A program made the position numbers and the translations under genes. Positions 19,009 through 28,045 of a stretch of 32,639 nt of DNA are shown here, one piece after another; the stretch's first letter is position 1; the number at the start of each line of letters is the position of its first letter. The notes below the pieces were generated by a model, which saw only the letters and a list, made by a program, of their open reading frames with translations, ran no database searches and was not told where the DNA came from. The stretch spans positions 1 through 32,639 of the forward strand of contig JADFVK010000174.1 in assembly GCA_015222495.1 (NCBI GenBank), read 5' to 3'. Source of the stretch: Pseudomonadota bacterium. Its GTDB lineage: Bacteria; Pseudomonadota; Gammaproteobacteria; GRL18.

Positions 19009-20288
19009 AAAAAGCTATTATTCCAGTCATTATTTTTGTTGTGGCCATTATTTTTTTTAAAATTATGCTCAGTAGTAAAGATAAAGCAGCTGATATTGAA
19101 TTTAAGGAACATGTCTGGCGTGTTGAACAAAATGTTATTGAAAAAAAGACGCTTTCTCCCAGTATTACTCTTTATGGAAAAATAGAGAGTTTTGATTTAT
19201 TTAATGTAGCAGCACCGGCATCCAGTCAGGTCGATAAAATTCTGGTAAGAGAAGGACAGCGTATTGAAAAAGGTCAGTTAATGCTTGCCCTGGATCAGGC
19301 TGATTTTGAACCCTTATTAAAACAATCTCAGGCTAAGGTTGCTGAATTACATGCCCTGATAAAAGCTGAAGACTTACGTCATATTCTTAATCAAGATTCA
19401 CTGCTCAATGAGAAAAAACTATTACAGCTCAGTAAAAAGGCATTATCCCGTGCTGAGAAAGTAAAAAAGCAAAACCTTGGATCTATTTCTGAGACTGAGC
19501 AGGCGATGCAGCAAGTTGAAAGTCGTCGTCTAAGTTTTAATATGAAGCAATTTTCAGTGAAAGAATATCCCGCTAGAATGGAACAACTACAGGCTCGATT
19601 ACTTCAGGCAGAAGCTGATTTGGAAAGAAGTCGTCTAGCATTACAGCGTAGTCAGGTGTATGCACCGTTTACCGGTATTGTCGCAAAACTCAATGTCGGG
19701 CAGGGTGACAGGGTTAATAGCAATGAAAAACTGCTCAGTTTTTATTCATTAGAACAATTAGAGATTCGTGCAAAACTACCTATTAATATTCTCTATGAAA
19801 TACAAAATAACCTGCTTGAAGATATTAAACTAACAGGTATTGCATCCACCGGTGGCCGTCAGCTGAATATCTCTCTGGATCGTTTGTCGGGACAAGGCCA
19901 GGCGAGTGGTATTGATGCTATCTTTGCTATTGATGAAAGCCTTCAGCCAAATCTAAGAATTGGCTCTATTGTTGTGCTGAGTTTACAAAGAGCAGCACAA
20001 AAAGATCTCATTAAAGTACCTTATCAGGCAATGTATGGTACTGATCGACTGTATAAAATTGTAGATAGTCGGCTTGAGTTGGTAAAAGCAGAAACGATTG
20101 GTGAATATCAGTTACAGGCAAATCAGAAAATAGATAACAGCGTCCAACAATCTCAGTTATTGATTCGCAGTGATGATTTACAATCTGGAGATACTATTCT
20201 TGTTACTCATTTGCCAAATGCTTTCACTGGTTTGAAAGTCGAAACTGTTAGCATCGACAATAGCATCTCTAAGACTCAGAATAAATGA
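19002..20288 (+). CDS. RND efflux periplasmic adaptor (membrane fusion protein)
   Basis: This 428-residue protein links an RND pump to an outer membrane channel. One N-terminal membrane anchor covers about residues 4-22. A lipoyl half follows (VAAPASSQVDKILVREGQRIEKGQLMLALDQADFEPLL), then a long coiled-coil hairpin (about 105-210), the second lipoyl half (RSQVYAPFTGIVAKLNVGQGDRV) and a beta-barrel ending near IKVPYQAMYGTDRLYKI. It has no lipobox, so it is anchored by the helix. It overlaps the upstream DUF523 gene by 7 bases and the downstream permease by ATGA, which indicates translational coupling. No outer-membrane TolC gene or regulator is adjacent. Confidence 0.92.
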   Translation: MLKKAIIPVIIFVVAIIFFKIMLSSKDKAADIEFKEHVWRVEQNVIEKKTLSPSITLYGKIESFDLFNVAAPASSQVDKILVREGQRIEKGQLMLALDQADFEPLLKQSQAKVAELHALIKAEDLRHILNQDSLLNEKKLLQLSKKALSRAEKVKKQNLGSISETEQAMQQVESRRLSFNMKQFSVKEYPARMEQLQARLLQAEADLERSRLALQRSQVYAPFTGIVAKLNVGQGDRVNSNEKLLSFYSLEQLEIRAKLPINILYEIQNNLLEDIKLTGIASTGGRQLNISLDRLSGQGQASGIDAIFAIDESLQPNLRIGSIVVLSLQRAAQKDLIKVPYQAMYGTDRLYKIVDSRLELVKAETIGEYQLQANQKIDNSVQQSQLLIRSDDLQSGDTILVTHLPNAFTGLKVETVSIDNSISKTQNK

Positions 20289-23200
20289 AAATCCTATCGG
20301 TTTTTGCCCATCATAAGGTTGCTTCCAACCTTTTAATGCTCATTATGATCCTCTCTGGTGTGCTTGCTTTGGCAAAGCTGAATATTCAGTTTTTCCCTAG
20401 TTTTGAGTTAGATAGAGTGAGTGTCCGGGTTATCTGGAGCGGTGCCAGTGCTGAAGATATTGAAGAGGGGATTACTATTCCTTTGGAGCAATCTTTAAAA
20501 TCTGTAGATAATGTGAAAAATATGACCTCTACATCGGCACAGGATGTCTCTTCAATTCAGCTTGAGTTTTATGAAGGGGTGGATATGATTTTAGCCCTGG
20601 ATAAAGTAAAACAAAAAGTATCAGAGTTTCGTAACCTGCCAAAAGATGCAGAGCAACCACAAATTGAAACTTTGACTCGTTATGAGGGTGTGGTCAAACT
20701 GATATTGTCCGGTCCTAAAGACTTCCACGAACTAAGATTACTGGCCAATCAATTTGAACGTGAATTGACTCGTAAAGGTATTGATAAGGTTGAAATCAAT
20801 GGTCTGCCTGATGAGCAGGTAATTATTGAAATATCTGTGGAAAGTTTACAATATCTTGACATGACATTGGATGAAATCAGTGCAAGAATTGCTCAGTTTA
20901 GTCGTGATATGCCTGCCGGAACGATTGGCGGACAACAAAATACTAAAGAATTGCGCAGTTTAGAACAAGCTCGCAGCGAGTTAGAATTTGCGCAAATTCC
21001 TATTATTAGCAATAGCACAGATTATATGCGTCTTGGTGATGTAGCTTCCATTAAACGCCAGGCTGATCCCGATGGTGTATTACGTCTTAAGGATCAACAA
21101 ACTGTTGTTGAATTGGCCTTGCAGCGAACAGAAGGGGGCAATGCATTAGAGGCGGCAGAAATTTTTCGCAAATGGGTAGATGAAAAACAGGCAACTTTAC
21201 CAGCCAATATAAAAATAGAAGTGTTTGATGAAAGCTGGCAAATGATTCGTGACAGAATATATCTATTGCTGAAAAATGGTGGTGGCGGACTGGTTCTGGT
21301 GGTATTAATTTTATATCTATTTCTAAATGCACGGGTGGCTTTTTGGGTAGCTGTGGGCATTCCAGTCTCATTTATGGCTACTTTGGCGATACTATATGCC
21401 GTAGGTGGAACCATTAATATGATCAGCTTATTTGGTCTTATTATGGCCCTGGGTATTATTGTTGATGATGCCATCGTGGTAGGTGAGGATGCGCTGACAC
21501 ATTATCAGGAGGGTGAAGCACCCTTAATGGCGGCAGAGGGAGGTGCCAAGAGAATGTTTCTCCCAGTCCTGGCTTCTTCAATGACGACTATTGCGGCTTT
21601 TTTACCCTTAATGATGATAGGCGGTATTATGGGAAATATCTTATTTGATATTCCTCTAATTGTGATTTGTGTCATTTTAGCCTCTTTAGTAGAAAGCTTC
21701 TTTGTCTTACCGGGACATTTACGCCATTCCTTTTCTCATGCAAAAAGTGAAAAAAATAAGGATGAATACGCAGGTCAACTTAAAAAACCTGGTTTGCGGG
21801 AAAAACTGGACTTAATATTTGATAATTTTCGTCAGAACAAATTTAGACGAGTCATTAGCTGGGCATTAATGCATCGTAGTATTGTGGTGTCTCTGGTTCT
21901 GTCCAGTCTGATTATTACTATTGGTTTGCTGGCTGGCGGGCGTATTAATTTTTCCTTTTTTCCATCTCCGGAAGCACAAATTGTCTATGCCAATGTCAGC
22001 TTTGTCTCTGGTACTTCACGCGAAAAAACTCAGGCCTATCTGCTGCACATAGAAGAAAAACTCAATGAGACTAATAAGGAATTGGGTGGTGATTTAATTG
22101 AAATGGCTGTGACGATTAGCGGCAGTTCATTCAGCGGCGGTAGTGCACGTAAAAAAGGTGATCAATTAGGTGCTGTATTCCTACAATTAGCTCCTCCTGA
22201 TCAGCGCAGTGTTAGAAATCCGGTATTTATTCAGCATTGGAAAGATAAATTAGAATACCCGGCAGGCATAGAAAATGTCACCATAGTGTCACGCAAGACA
22301 GGACCTCAGGGAAGTGACCTGGCCATACGTTTAAGCGGCTCTGATAATGAACAGTTAAAAAAGGCGGCAGTGGATCTCTCACAGGCATTAAAGGGGGTTG
22401 ATGGGGTCTATGGTGTGGATGATGATATGCCCTATGGTAAGGAGCAGTTAATCTATGAACTCAAACCTGCAGGGGAAATTCTGGGTTTAACTGTAGCAGA
22501 TATTGGTCAACAATTGAGAACCGCTTATGATGGTCAATTGGTGCAGATTTTTCAGGATGGTGCTGATGAAGTGGAGGTCAGAGTTCAACTGGCTGAATAT
22601 GAACGTGAACAATTGAATACTCTGGAGCGCATTAATATCAGAACTCCTGATGGGCAATTTGTGCCCTTAAGCAGTGTTGCACAATGGACGGTAAAACAGG
22701 GTTTTGAAGTATTACGTCATGCTGATGGTCTATTAGCTCTGGAGGTGACAGCTGAAGTGAACTCTGAAGTGAATAATGTAAATAAAATTATAGCCTCTTT
22801 GGAAGAAAAAGTGCTTCCAGAGATAAAGCAAAAATACTGGATTGATTATAGTTTTGAAGGTCGGGCAGCTGATCAAAAAGAAACTATGGCTGATATGAAG
22901 TGGGGTGGTTTATTAGGACTGAGTTTAATTTATATCGTGCTGGCCTGGGTGTTTTCATCCTATGGCTGGCCTTTAGTGGTGATGGCAATAATTCCCTTTG
23001 GTCTGGTAGGTGCACTATGGGGGCATTGGATTCAGGGCATTGATTTAACCCTGCTTTCTATCTTCGGCTTCTTTGGACTTTCCGGTATTGTAGTGAATGA
23101 TTCAATTATTTTAGTAACTTTTTATAAACATCTGCGTGATAAAGGAATGCTCGTTAATGATGCGCTTGTAGAAGCTTCTGTACAGCGTTTAAGAGCAGTT

Positions 23201-23404
23201 TTGCTGACATCTTTAACCACTATTGCCGGCTTAACTCCACTATTATTTGAAACTTCCCTGCAAGCTCAGTTTCTTATTCCCATGGCAGTTTCTATTGCTT
23301 TCGGACTGGCCTTTGCCACTGTATTGGTGCTTATTATTATTCCCGTGTTTTTATCCATTCATGAATCTATTCATTTCAAATTGAGGCATTTTATAGATGG
23401 CTGA
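20285..23404 (+). CDS. RND efflux transporter permease
   Basis: The 1039 residues are the usual length for an AcrB-type pump. The protein has twelve membrane segments in two halves. Visible signatures are NLLMLIMILSGVLAL at the N terminus, GASAEDIEEGITIPLEQ in the porter domain, and GIIVDDAIVVGED (about residue 394 on) in TM4 with the acidic residues of the proton relay. FFVLPGHLRHSFS follows TM6, and GIVVNDSIILVTFYKHLRDKG is in TM10. The sequence type resembles general multidrug/unknown RND pumps; substrate specificity cannot be read from it. It overlaps the adaptor before it by 4 bases and the HIT gene after it by 8 bases. Confidence 0.94.
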   Translation: MKILSVFAHHKVASNLLMLIMILSGVLALAKLNIQFFPSFELDRVSVRVIWSGASAEDIEEGITIPLEQSLKSVDNVKNMTSTSAQDVSSIQLEFYEGVDMILALDKVKQKVSEFRNLPKDAEQPQIETLTRYEGVVKLILSGPKDFHELRLLANQFERELTRKGIDKVEINGLPDEQVIIEISVESLQYLDMTLDEISARIAQFSRDMPAGTIGGQQNTKELRSLEQARSELEFAQIPIISNSTDYMRLGDVASIKRQADPDGVLRLKDQQTVVELALQRTEGGNALEAAEIFRKWVDEKQATLPANIKIEVFDESWQMIRDRIYLLLKNGGGGLVLVVLILYLFLNARVAFWVAVGIPVSFMATLAILYAVGGTINMISLFGLIMALGIIVDDAIVVGEDALTHYQEGEAPLMAAEGGAKRMFLPVLASSMTTIAAFLPLMMIGGIMGNILFDIPLIVICVILASLVESFFVLPGHLRHSFSHAKSEKNKDEYAGQLKKPGLREKLDLIFDNFRQNKFRRVISWALMHRSIVVSLVLSSLIITIGLLAGGRINFSFFPSPEAQIVYANVSFVSGTSREKTQAYLLHIEEKLNETNKELGGDLIEMAVTISGSSFSGGSARKKGDQLGAVFLQLAPPDQRSVRNPVFIQHWKDKLEYPAGIENVTIVSRKTGPQGSDLAIRLSGSDNEQLKKAAVDLSQALKGVDGVYGVDDDMPYGKEQLIYELKPAGEILGLTVADIGQQLRTAYDGQLVQIFQDGADEVEVRVQLAEYEREQLNTLERINIRTPDGQFVPLSSVAQWTVKQGFEVLRHADGLLALEVTAEVNSEVNNVNKIIASLEEKVLPEIKQKYWIDYSFEGRAADQKETMADMKWGGLLGLSLIYIVLAWVFSSYGWPLVVMAIIPFGLVGALWGHWIQGIDLTLLSIFGFFGLSGIVVNDSIILVTFYKHLRDKGMLVNDALVEASVQRLRAVLLTSLTTIAGLTPLLFETSLQAQFLIPMAVSIAFGLAFATVLVLIIIPVFLSIHESIHFKLRHFIDG

Positions 23405-23810
23405 GCAAACATTTAAACTGGATTCCCGTTTAGCTAATGATTGTATTATGGTATCGGAATCTGAACAGTTTTGCCTATTATTAATGGATAATAGTCTGGT
23501 CAGCTGGTTTATTCTGGTACCTAAAATAGATAAAACTGAGCTTTATCTATTAGATGAGGCGTTGCAATCACAAATTTTTGAAAAAATTAATCTTTTATCA
23601 AGAATTCTAATCAATGATTTTAAAGCTGATAAGCTCAATGTTGCCAGTATTGGTAATATAGTAGAACAGCTGCATATTCACGTGGTTGGACGTTATCAAT
23701 CTGACCCTTATTGGCCTGGAGTAGTGTGGGGCGAATCGAAAAAAAAAGCTTATACGGCAAAAGAAGTAAAAAAAATCAAAATTCAATTGGAATCTATATT
23801 AGAATTATGA
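23397..23810 (+). CDS. HIT family protein
   Basis: HIT proteins are small cytosolic nucleotide hydrolases or transferases. The 137 residues include a HIT motif EQLHIHVVGRY near residues 85-96, in which the first His of the classic triad is replaced by Gln while the central catalytic His-x-His is present. Replacement by Gln at this place is common in the gammaproteobacterial subgroup. FILVPKIDKTEL near residue 41 is the usual strand before. The gene is translationally coupled to the RND permease by an 8-base overlap; a joint role is not evident. Product nucleotide unknown. Confidence 0.88.
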   Translation: MAEQTFKLDSRLANDCIMVSESEQFCLLLMDNSLVSWFILVPKIDKTELYLLDEALQSQIFEKINLLSRILINDFKADKLNVASIGNIVEQLHIHVVGRYQSDPYWPGVVWGESKKKAYTAKEVKKIKIQLESILEL

Positions 23811-23840
23811 TATATTAGCAAATACTGTAATAGATATTTC

Positions 23841-23860
23841 GATTATAAAAATTTATAATC
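23841..23860. terminator. Small hairpin after the RND/HIT operon
   Basis: GATTATAAA (23841-23849) pairs with TTTATAATC (23852-23860) around an AA loop. It lies about 30 nt after the HIT gene stop. There is no T tract, so it is a weak candidate for the operon end. Confidence 0.3.
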
Positions 23861-23970
23861 AGTGAAAAATTATCTTAATTAGTGTTATAGTAATATTTGA
23901 CACACATTAATTAAAATAACAAAAAAACACATATATAATACTAATATAATAAAATCAAATTGGAGAGAAA

Positions 23971-24384
23971 ATGAAAAAGTTAATCGCTGCATCAGTTTTT
24001 AGTGCTCTTATTCTTGGAGCTGGCAATGCTTCTGCATTTTGGGGTGGTGGTAATGATTGGGAATGTCGTGGTCCTTATGGCGATATCCCTGATTGTAATC
24101 CTTATGATGAGTGGGATCCAAGATACTGGATGGAAGAAATGGAAAGTGTTTGGGATGATGATGATAATTATTACCCAGGTGGTTATGGTGGTCAAGGTTA
24201 TGGTAATCCTTATGGAAACCAAGGCTATGGTAACCCATACGGTGGTGGTTATGGTAATCCTTATGGCGGCGGTTATGGTAACCCATATGGCGGTGGCTAT
24301 GGTAATCCTTATGGCGGTGGTTATGGTAACCCATACCAGCAAGCACCTGTTGCTCCAGCAGCACCAGCGGCTCCAGCACAGTAA
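23971..24384 (+). CDS. Exported Gly/Tyr-rich repeat protein, sulfur-globule-protein-like
   Basis: The 137-residue protein starts with a signal peptide (1-22, cleavage after ASA) and continues FWGGGNDWECRGPYGDIP. Two cysteines (about 32 and 42) and an acidic, tryptophan-rich middle (about 46-68, with DDDD) follow. Residues 76-122 carry six copies of GYGNPY, mostly in the unit GYGNPYGG; the tail is Gln/Pro/Ala-rich (QQAPVAPAAPAAPAQ). A signal peptide followed by a WGGG start and a Gly/Tyr/Pro repeat is the pattern of the sulfur globule envelope proteins of purple sulfur bacteria. By analogy it may coat sulfur inclusions or form another extracytoplasmic matrix. The acidic middle is unlike the classic ones. 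GGAGAG stands 4 nt before the ATG; a terminator follows. Confidence 0.6.
   Translation: MKKLIAASVFSALILGAGNASAFWGGGNDWECRGPYGDIPDCNPYDEWDPRYWMEEMESVWDDDDNYYPGGYGGQGYGNPYGNQGYGNPYGGGYGNPYGGGYGNPYGGGYGNPYGGGYGNPYQQAPVAPAAPAAPAQ
24196..24336 (+). repeat. In-gene tandem repeat of 24 nt (GYGNPYGG)
   Basis: Six GYGNPY units begin at 24196, 24223, 24247, 24271, 24295 and 24319. From the second onwards the spacing is 24 nt. The Asn-Pro codons alternate strictly between AAT CCT and AAC CCA along the array, so the true duplicated unit appears to be 48 nt. Confidence 0.9.
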
Positions 24385-24409
24385 GTTTTATTGCTGAATT
24401 GAGCTGTCA

Positions 24410-24455
24410 AAGCCATACGTTGACCCGTTATCGGGTTCAACGTATGGCTTTTTTT
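24410..24455 (+). terminator. Strong Rho-independent terminator
   Basis: An 18-base left arm (24410-24427) pairs with 24432-24450, with one bulged base and a TTAT loop, and runs into a T tract. It follows the Gly/Tyr-rich protein gene by 25 nt and isolates it from the flavin reductase gene downstream. Confidence 0.92.
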
Positions 24456-24479
24456 ATTGTAATAAAAAATAGGTAAATT

Positions 24480-25034
24480 ATGTCAGAACATAATAATAAA
24501 AATTCTGATTTGGTACAAAATTATCGTCAAACTATTGGTCTTTTTGCAACCGGAGTGACGGTATTAATTATTGAACATGAAGGTGAAGTTCGTTGTATGA
24601 CGGCGAATGCAGTTAGTTCCTTATCTTTAGATCCCATACAATTATTAGTTTGTCCTTCTAAAACAGCGGCTTTTTCAGAGTTTTTACAGGAAGGGGCGCA
24701 CTTTAGTGTCAATATTCTTGGTATACATCAGGAAGAACTTTCTAATTTTTATGCCGGTGCGAAAACAAGTATTGGTGATGAGCAGAGTCATTATGCAGCA
24801 CTTTTTTCTAATTCATTTACAGCCCCGCGTTTGAATGATTGTATTGCTTCATTTGCTTGTCAGATTAAAAAGCAATATGATGGAGGCGATCATTGGATTG
24901 TCGTAGGAGAAGTGATGGAACTGTATAAGAATGACAAGACTCCAGAGCCCTTATTATTTTTTGGTGGTAAGTATCACTATCCACAGACTGCTGAGGCTGA
25001 GTTAATCAAGCCTGCTGCTGATCCTTATAAATAA
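24480..25034 (+). CDS. Flavin reductase-like FMN-binding domain protein
   Basis: The 184-residue protein is a single flavin-reductase-like split barrel. Characteristic segments are FATGVTVLIIEHEGEVRCMTANAVSSLSLDPIQLLVCPSKT (about 23-62), with the TxxxSVS-like loop for FMN, HFSVNILGIHQEELSNFYAG, and DHWIVVGEVMEL followed by PLLFFGGKYHYP. Such proteins reduce free FMN/FAD with NAD(P)H, often for a monooxygenase partner, but none is visible here. It lies 8 nt before ygiQ and probably shares its transcript, starting after the strong terminator. Function beyond the family is not shown. Confidence 0.85.
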   Translation: MSEHNNKNSDLVQNYRQTIGLFATGVTVLIIEHEGEVRCMTANAVSSLSLDPIQLLVCPSKTAAFSEFLQEGAHFSVNILGIHQEELSNFYAGAKTSIGDEQSHYAALFSNSFTAPRLNDCIASFACQIKKQYDGGDHWIVVGEVMELYKNDKTPEPLLFFGGKYHYPQTAEAELIKPAADPYK

Positions 25035-25042
25035 TCAATTGA

Positions 25043-27202
25043 ATGTCCGTTCAGACTAAAAAAGACAATAAATCTTCCCCACGCTCTAAAAAGGCTAGCA
25101 GACCCACTCACCTAAAAAATATATTCAGTTACGATCAATACTGGGCTGAGTGTTATGGTATTTCAAAATATCTCCCTCATTCTTATGCAGAAATGCTGGC
25201 CCTGGGCTGGGATTCCTGTGATGTAATTCTGGTGACAGGAGATGCCTATGTTGATCATCCCAGTTTTGGTATGGCTCTGATTGGACGATTATTGGAATCA
25301 CAGGGCTTTAGAGTAGGAATTATTGATCAGCCTGACTGGCAAAGTAGCGAAGCATTTAAAATATTAGGCAAGCCAAATCTATTCTTTGGTGTGACAGCCG
25401 GTAATATGGATTCGATGATCAATCGTTATACGGCTGATCGTAAATTACGTCATGATGATGCTTATACACCTGATGATATTGGCGGAAAACGCCCGGACAG
25501 AGCCGTTACAGTTTATACTCAACGTTGTAAGGAAGCCTGGTCAGATGTGCCGGTTATTGTGGGTGGCATTGAGGCTAGTCTGAGGCGTATTGCTCATTAT
25601 GACTATTGGTCTGATAAGGTAAAACGCTCAGTTTTATTTGATTCTAAGGCAGATTTATTAGTTTTTGGTAATGGTGAACGACAGATTGCTGAAATTGCAC
25701 ATCGTTTGTCTCGTGGCGAAGCCATTGATAAGTTAGATAATATCCGTGGTACTGCCTATATAGTGAAACACCAGCAAAAGGGCTGGATGGAAATTGATTC
25801 CACAAGAATTGATCGGCCGGGGAAAGTGGATGCGGTAGTGAGTCCTTATCAAATGATTGATCAGGAAAGCTGTAGTGATTCTCAGGCTGAAAAACCTTTA
25901 TCTAACTCTGTAAAAGAAGTCGCTATTCCACTGAAACAAATTGTTAAATCTCTTGAACGTGACCATTGTGTGATTCGCCTGCCATCCTATGAAAAAGTTA
26001 AAAACGATCAGGTTCTCTATGCCCATGCTTCTCGGGTACTGCATATGGAGACTAACCCCGGCAATGCCCGTGCTTTAGTACAAAAACATGGTGACAATGA
26101 TATCTGGCTCAATCCACCACCATTTCCTTTGACCACAGAAGAACTGGATCAATTATTTGAACTGCCTTATACACGCTTGCCGCATAGTGATTATCAAGCG
26201 GCAAAAATGCCTGCGTATGAGATGATTCGTTTTTCTATTAATATTATGCGTGGCTGTTTTGGCGGCTGTACTTTTTGTTCCATTACCGAGCATGAAGGCA
26301 GGGTTATTCAAAATCGTTCAGAAGATTCTATTATTAGGGAAATCGAAGAAATTCGCGATAATATCCCTGAATTTAAAGGCTATATTTCTGATCTGGGTGG
26401 GCCGACTGCCAATATGTGGCGCCTGGCCTGTGATGATAAAGAAATTGAAACTGTTTGTCGGCGTTTGTCCTGTGTGTACCCATCAATTTGCTCACATATG
26501 AATACCGATCATGATCCTCTAATTCATCTTTACCAAAGAGCCAGAGAATTACCCGGCATTAAAAAGGTTTTTGTCGCTTCAGGCTTACGCTATGACTTGG
26601 CTATACGTTCTCCTGAATATGTTAAAGAACTGGTGACTCATCATGTGGGTGGTTATTTAAAAATAGCACCGGAACATACAGAAGAGGGCACTTTGAGCAA
26701 AATGATGAAGCCTGAAATAGATTCATATTATGAATTTAAAAGGATGTTCGAAAAGTTTTCCAAAGAAGCCGGTAAAGAGCAATATCTTATTCCCTATTTT
26801 ATTGCCGCTCATCCCGGAACAAGCATAGATGAAATGATCAATTTGGCTCTATGGTTAAAAGAAAACAATTTTCGTCTGGATCAGGTACAAAATTTCTATC
26901 CTTCTCCCATGGCAACTGCAACAGCCATGTATTATAGCGAACGTAATCCTTTAAAAAAATTGAGCTATAAGTCTGAAAAAGTTTTTACAGCAAAGGGTGA
27001 AAAAGTTAGACGCTTACATAAGGCATTATTGCGTTATCATGATCCTAAAAACTGGCCAATGATTAGAGATGCACTTAAAGAACACGGTCGTATGGATTTG
27101 ATTGGTGAAGCAGAAAAATGCTTAGTCCCCTCAAATCAATCATTTGATAAGAGAGGAATACGCAAGCCAGTAGTAAAAAAACATTCAATCAAAAGAAAAT
27201 AA
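25043..27202 (+). CDS. ygiQ: YgiQ family radical SAM protein
   Basis: The 719 residues match full-length YgiQ. An N-terminal B12-binding-like region (about 25-200) carries [30 protein letters not shown]. The radical SAM core has the cluster motif CFGGCTFC (Cys405, Cys409, Cys412, i.e. CxxxCxxC), followed by SITEHEGR. The C-terminal part has [16 protein letters not shown] and [16 protein letters not shown]. The biochemical reaction of YgiQ is not settled. It is probably co-transcribed with the preceding flavin reductase-like gene, which could supply reducing power, though that is speculation. It ends exactly where the convergent EF-hand gene ends. Confidence 0.94.
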   Translation: MSVQTKKDNKSSPRSKKASRPTHLKNIFSYDQYWAECYGISKYLPHSYAEMLALGWDSCDVILVTGDAYVDHPSFGMALIGRLLESQGFRVGIIDQPDWQSSEAFKILGKPNLFFGVTAGNMDSMINRYTADRKLRHDDAYTPDDIGGKRPDRAVTVYTQRCKEAWSDVPVIVGGIEASLRRIAHYDYWSDKVKRSVLFDSKADLLVFGNGERQIAEIAHRLSRGEAIDKLDNIRGTAYIVKHQQKGWMEIDSTRIDRPGKVDAVVSPYQMIDQESCSDSQAEKPLSNSVKEVAIPLKQIVKSLERDHCVIRLPSYEKVKNDQVLYAHASRVLHMETNPGNARALVQKHGDNDIWLNPPPFPLTTEELDQLFELPYTRLPHSDYQAAKMPAYEMIRFSINIMRGCFGGCTFCSITEHEGRVIQNRSEDSIIREIEEIRDNIPEFKGYISDLGGPTANMWRLACDDKEIETVCRRLSCVYPSICSHMNTDHDPLIHLYQRARELPGIKKVFVASGLRYDLAIRSPEYVKELVTHHVGGYLKIAPEHTEEGTLSKMMKPEIDSYYEFKRMFEKFSKEAGKEQYLIPYFIAAHPGTSIDEMINLALWLKENNFRLDQVQNFYPSPMATATAMYYSERNPLKKLSYKSEKVFTAKGEKVRRLHKALLRYHDPKNWPMIRDALKEHGRMDLIGEAEKCLVPSNQSFDKRGIRKPVVKKHSIKRK

Positions 27203-28006
27203 TTAGTTTTGCCTTCCCATTTGATGCTGTTTTTGTTGTGCTGAAAATTCTTCGGGTGAAATTTTGCCATCAGCATTGCTGTCAATATCCTTGAATTGAG
27301 TGATATTTGGTGTATTTCGCATTTGATAGCCCTGTTGTATTCTATTACTGATACGCATGCTGCGAGCTTCTATCAGTTCTTGCTCACTAATATAGCCATC
27401 ATTATCAGTATCAAAATCTGTAAATTTCGGCTTATTACGGCCACGATTCATTTCTTGCCCTTGCCCTTGCATTTTCCTCATCCCCATTCCCATGCTCTGA
27501 CTTCGCATCATATTTTGTCGATTTTGCATGTGAGACTGCATGCCTGAAGAAAATTCATCGGGAGTTAATAAGCCATCCTGATTTTTATCAAAATTTTCAA
27601 ATACTGGCATACTATGCCCTTTAGCATTTCCTCTGCCTTGTCTCATTGACATGCGTTGGCTTTGTCTTTTTTGTCTCTGTAATTGCTGTCCATGAATCAG
27701 TTCATCTGGGCTTAACTGGCCATTTTTATCACTATCAAACTGAGCAAATTTTGGTTCTGATGACATATTTTTCATGGGGCGCCCCTGTTCAGCTCTACTT
27801 TGCATGCGTAAGCCACGAATCGTATTAAATTCATCCTCACTGATGGATCCATTAGAATTTATATCATAAACATAAAAAGGTATTGGTCCTCTTGTGGGTA
27901 ATGAGTTAGCCTGCAGACTTTGTACGCCAAACAGTGAGGTGATAATACAACTTGATAGAATAATAAATGGCTTGCTTTTGAATAATTTATTAGATAATTG
28001 TTTCAT
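27203..28006 (-). CDS. Exported EF-hand protein with five calcium loops
   Basis: The 267-residue protein has a signal peptide (about 1-34, cleaved near LQANS). Five EF-hand loops are seen: DINSNGSISEDE (48-59), DSDKNGQLSPDE (91-102), DKNQDGLLTPDE (140-151), DTDNDGYISEQE (199-210) and DSNADGKISPEE (242-253). All have acidic residues at positions 1, 3 and 12 as needed for calcium, apart from Asn at position 3 of the first. The linkers are rich in Met, Gln and Arg. It lies 39 nt beyond the broken cytochrome b gene on the same strand and was probably expressed with it. A role in a periplasmic calcium-dependent step of the neighbouring redox cluster is plausible but not shown. Confidence 0.85.
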   Translation of the reverse strand: MKQLSNKLFKSKPFIILSSCIITSLFGVQSLQANSLPTRGPIPFYVYDINSNGSISEDEFNTIRGLRMQSRAEQGRPMKNMSSEPKFAQFDSDKNGQLSPDELIHGQQLQRQKRQSQRMSMRQGRGNAKGHSMPVFENFDKNQDGLLTPDEFSSGMQSHMQNRQNMMRSQSMGMGMRKMQGQGQEMNRGRNKPKFTDFDTDNDGYISEQELIEARSMRISNRIQQGYQMRNTPNITQFKDIDSNADGKISPEEFSAQQKQHQMGRQN

Positions 28007-28045
28007 AATATTCCCCTAAGTTTAGTTAAACCTAAATAAATTAGT

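Noticed and set aside
23897-23939. TTGACA and TATAAT before the Gly/Tyr-rich gene as a promoter
   Set aside because: The boxes are 31 nt apart, far from the usual 16-18 nt, so they cannot form one sigma-70 promoter.
24196-24336. CRISPR-like regular spacing
   Set aside because: The 24-nt periodicity is an in-frame protein repeat with no unique spacers.
23992-24397. Long frames on both strands across the Gly/Tyr-rich gene
   Set aside because: They are by-products of the 24-nt tandem repeat (His/Thr/Ile- or Val/Met-rich translations); only the frame from 23971 has a signal peptide, a ribosome binding site and a sensible composition.
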